Shown: one piece after another, positions 3,856 to 5,228 of the stretch | How positions within the stretch are numbered: the stretch's first letter is position 1 | Layout of the letters: each line of letters opens with the position of its first letter | From: Chloroflexota bacterium | GTDB taxonomy: Bacteria; Chloroflexota; Anaerolineae; Aggregatilineales; Phototrophicaceae | NCBI GenBank assembly: GCA_023392115.1 | Contig: JAEVZT010000004.1 | Span: forward strand, 1-5,228 | Direction: 5' to 3' | DNA length: 5,228 nucleotides | Program-made: the position numbers and the translations under genes | The notes under the pieces: generated by a model | The model's database searches: none | The model's input: only the letters and a program-made list of their open reading frames with translations | Told to the model about the DNA's origin: nothing

Positions 3856-5228
3856 ATGGCATCAACCACCAACACCCAACTTAAACGCCGTGCCGCCGCG
3901 CCGATTGGGTGTGTCGGCATCAGCGTCCACCGCCTGCTGATGGCGGCGGCGCTGCTGATCCTGCTCGGCTACTTCGCGGTTTATGTCGCCTACGCCGCCA
4001 ACCTGATCGCCTTCCCGTTCGACTACGATCAGGGCGAAGGCTTCGAACTCGTCGACACAATCCTGTTCAGTCAGGGCGAGTTCCCGTACAAAGATACCAA
4101 CGTTTACCCGTTCTATTCGAGCAATTACCCGCCGCTTTTCCACGTGATCGCCGCGCCGTTCGTCTGGCTGTTCGGGCACGCGTACTGGTACGGACGGCTG
4201 CTCGGCTTCTTGGGCACGCTGGTCACGGCGTCGGCGATCGGCTACGCCGTTTATCGCGATGGCGGGCATAGGGGGATCGCCATGCTGTCGGGGCTGGCGT
4301 TTCTAGCCTCGAACACCGTCTACCACATTGGTCCGCTGTTCCGCCAGCACATGACGATGGTGATGTTTGAAACGCTGGCGGTCGTCGTGCTGGCGCATGC
4401 CAACGAGATCGAGGATAAGGGGGGGCGGCGGCGGACGATCTTCGCCGGGCTGGCGCTGATCCTAGCGGCAGGTTACACCAAGCAGCTCGCCTACGCGACG
4501 GCGATCGCCGCCTTCATCTTCCTGTTCATCCGCCAGCCGCGCCGCGCCGTAATCTGGGGGATCGGCTTCGCCGTCGTCGGCGCGGCGATCTTCATGTGGA
4601 TTGACGCCGCGACGAATGGGCAGTGGTGGATTCAGACGATCACGGCGAACGTCAACCCGTTCTACCCCGACCAGACCGCCGGATTGTTCCGGCTGTGGTT
4701 CGGCTTGCACGGCTTCTTGATCGTCCCGGCGCTGCTCTATGCCGCCTACGAGCTCTATTTCAGCCGCCTGTCGATCTACACGATCTGGTTCGCGGCGGCG
4801 GTTGCCAACAGCGTCCTGTCGGGCAAGTGGGGCGCGGGCGACAGCTATTTTGCAACGGCGATCGCCGCGCTGTGCATCCTGAGCGGCATCTTCGCCGCGC
4901 GGACGCTGCGCCGCGACTGGACGTTCAACCGCAACTACCTGTCGCGCCTGTTGATCGACCCGTTCCGCCGCTGGGGCGGGGCGCTCGGCGCGGTAGGGCT
5001 GATCGTGATTCCACTGCTGTACATCGGTTACGGTCGGGCGGTGCTGCATATGCCGACCGATGGCGCTGTCTTCGGCGCGGTCGCCGACGCGCTGGATATT
5101 GAGCCGAACGCGCTCAACGGGTTCTACGACTCGGCAGGCAGGATCGCCGGTGGCTATGCCGACATTGGACATCTGACGACGCCCGATGATGTCGAAGCGG
5201 GCTGGCGAATTGTCGAACTGATCAGGGC
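3856..5228 (+). CDS. GT-C type integral membrane glycosyltransferase (GT39/ArnT-like), 3' end outside window
   Basis: The frame is open from ATG 3856 to the right edge, giving 457 residues without a stop. After a short basic N-terminus comes a membrane helix (about 27-49) and then an external loop with FDYDQGEGFE at 55-64; acidic residues here (Asp56, Asp58, Glu61) are in the position of the catalytic Asp of GT-C enzymes. NYPPLFH at 90-96 follows, then about nine further helices to roughly residue 392. GYTKQ (206-210) and GKWGAGDSYF (323-332) recall the 'KQ' and 'K.GA..NYF' motifs of related putative glycosyltransferases. Such enzymes move a sugar from a polyprenyl-phosphate carrier to a lipid or protein outside the membrane; donor and acceptor here are unknown. 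From about 393 a soluble external domain begins and is cut off. No Shine-Dalgarno box is evident, and the start lies 8 nt after the previous stop, so translation may be coupled to the small protein. The start is moderately sure; the next in-frame ATG is codon 29. Confidence 0.85.
   Translation, partial: MASTTNTQLKRRAAAPIGCVGISVHRLLMAAALLILLGYFAVYVAYAANLIAFPFDYDQGEGFELVDTILFSQGEFPYKDTNVYPFYSSNYPPLFHVIAAPFVWLFGHAYWYGRLLGFLGTLVTASAIGYAVYRDGGHRGIAMLSGLAFLASNTVYHIGPLFRQHMTMVMFETLAVVVLAHANEIEDKGGRRRTIFAGLALILAAGYTKQLAYATAIAAFIFLFIRQPRRAVIWGIGFAVVGAAIFMWIDAATNGQWWIQTITANVNPFYPDQTAGLFRLWFGLHGFLIVPALLYAAYELYFSRLSIYTIWFAAAVANSVLSGKWGAGDSYFATAIAALCILSGIFAARTLRRDWTFNRNYLSRLLIDPFRRWGGALGAVGLIVIPLLYIGYGRAVLHMPTDGAVFGAVADALDIEPNALNGFYDSAGRIAGGYADIGHLTTPDDVEAGWRIVELIR

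Noticed and set aside
4462..5172. Minus-strand open frame of 236 codons opposite the glycosyltransferase
   Set aside because: The plus-strand frame is open across the whole region with membrane helices and GT-C motifs. The minus-strand product is an Arg/Asp/Gln-rich mirror.

Overview
The window reads as chromosomal DNA of a GC-rich bacterium. The style of its proteins (a bacterial-type AspRS with partly non-discriminating features, a DinB-fold protein, a DUF4870-like membrane protein, and a GT-C membrane glycosyltransferase with a 'DYDQGEG' loop and a 'GKWGAGDSYF' motif) suggests Chloroflexota, probably Anaerolineae or a relative. This placement is an inference from family resemblance; there is no rRNA or other marker here to prove it.

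Layout. Positions 1-184 hold copy 1 of a multi-hairpin intergenic repeat and a G-rich tract. Three minus-strand genes follow: aspS (185-1981), a DinB-family gene (2064-2570) and, beyond a 266-bp spacer, a DUF4870-like membrane protein gene (2837-3484). The spacer contains one more terminator-like hairpin and copy 2 of the repeat. A roughly 150-bp divergent region (3485-3631) separates these from a plus-strand pair: a 71-residue two-helix membrane protein (3632-3847) and, 8 nt later, a large polytopic glycosyltransferase that runs off the right edge (3856-5228+).

How the genes relate. aspS is housekeeping and charges tRNA-Asp. The DinB-like and DUF4870-like genes have no evident functional link to it, and each of the three minus-strand genes has its own ribosome binding site. 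aspS and the DinB-like gene have plausible promoters of their own. The plus-strand pair looks like a small operon for cell-envelope glycosylation or polymer assembly, driven by an extended -10 promoter placed so that the first mRNA would be leaderless.

The most interesting signal is the repeat. Two copies about 2.7 kb apart (roughly 92% identical over 120 columns) each fold into five consecutive hairpins. Five of their nine substitutions lie in stems and all five keep pairing possible, including two full compensatory base-pair swaps, while every loop is identical. Each copy lies directly downstream of a minus-strand gene and carries a stem followed by a T-run on that strand. This looks like a dispersed, structure-conserved 3'-end module (terminator, RNA stabiliser or small structured RNA). 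I cannot match it to a named family from the sequence alone.
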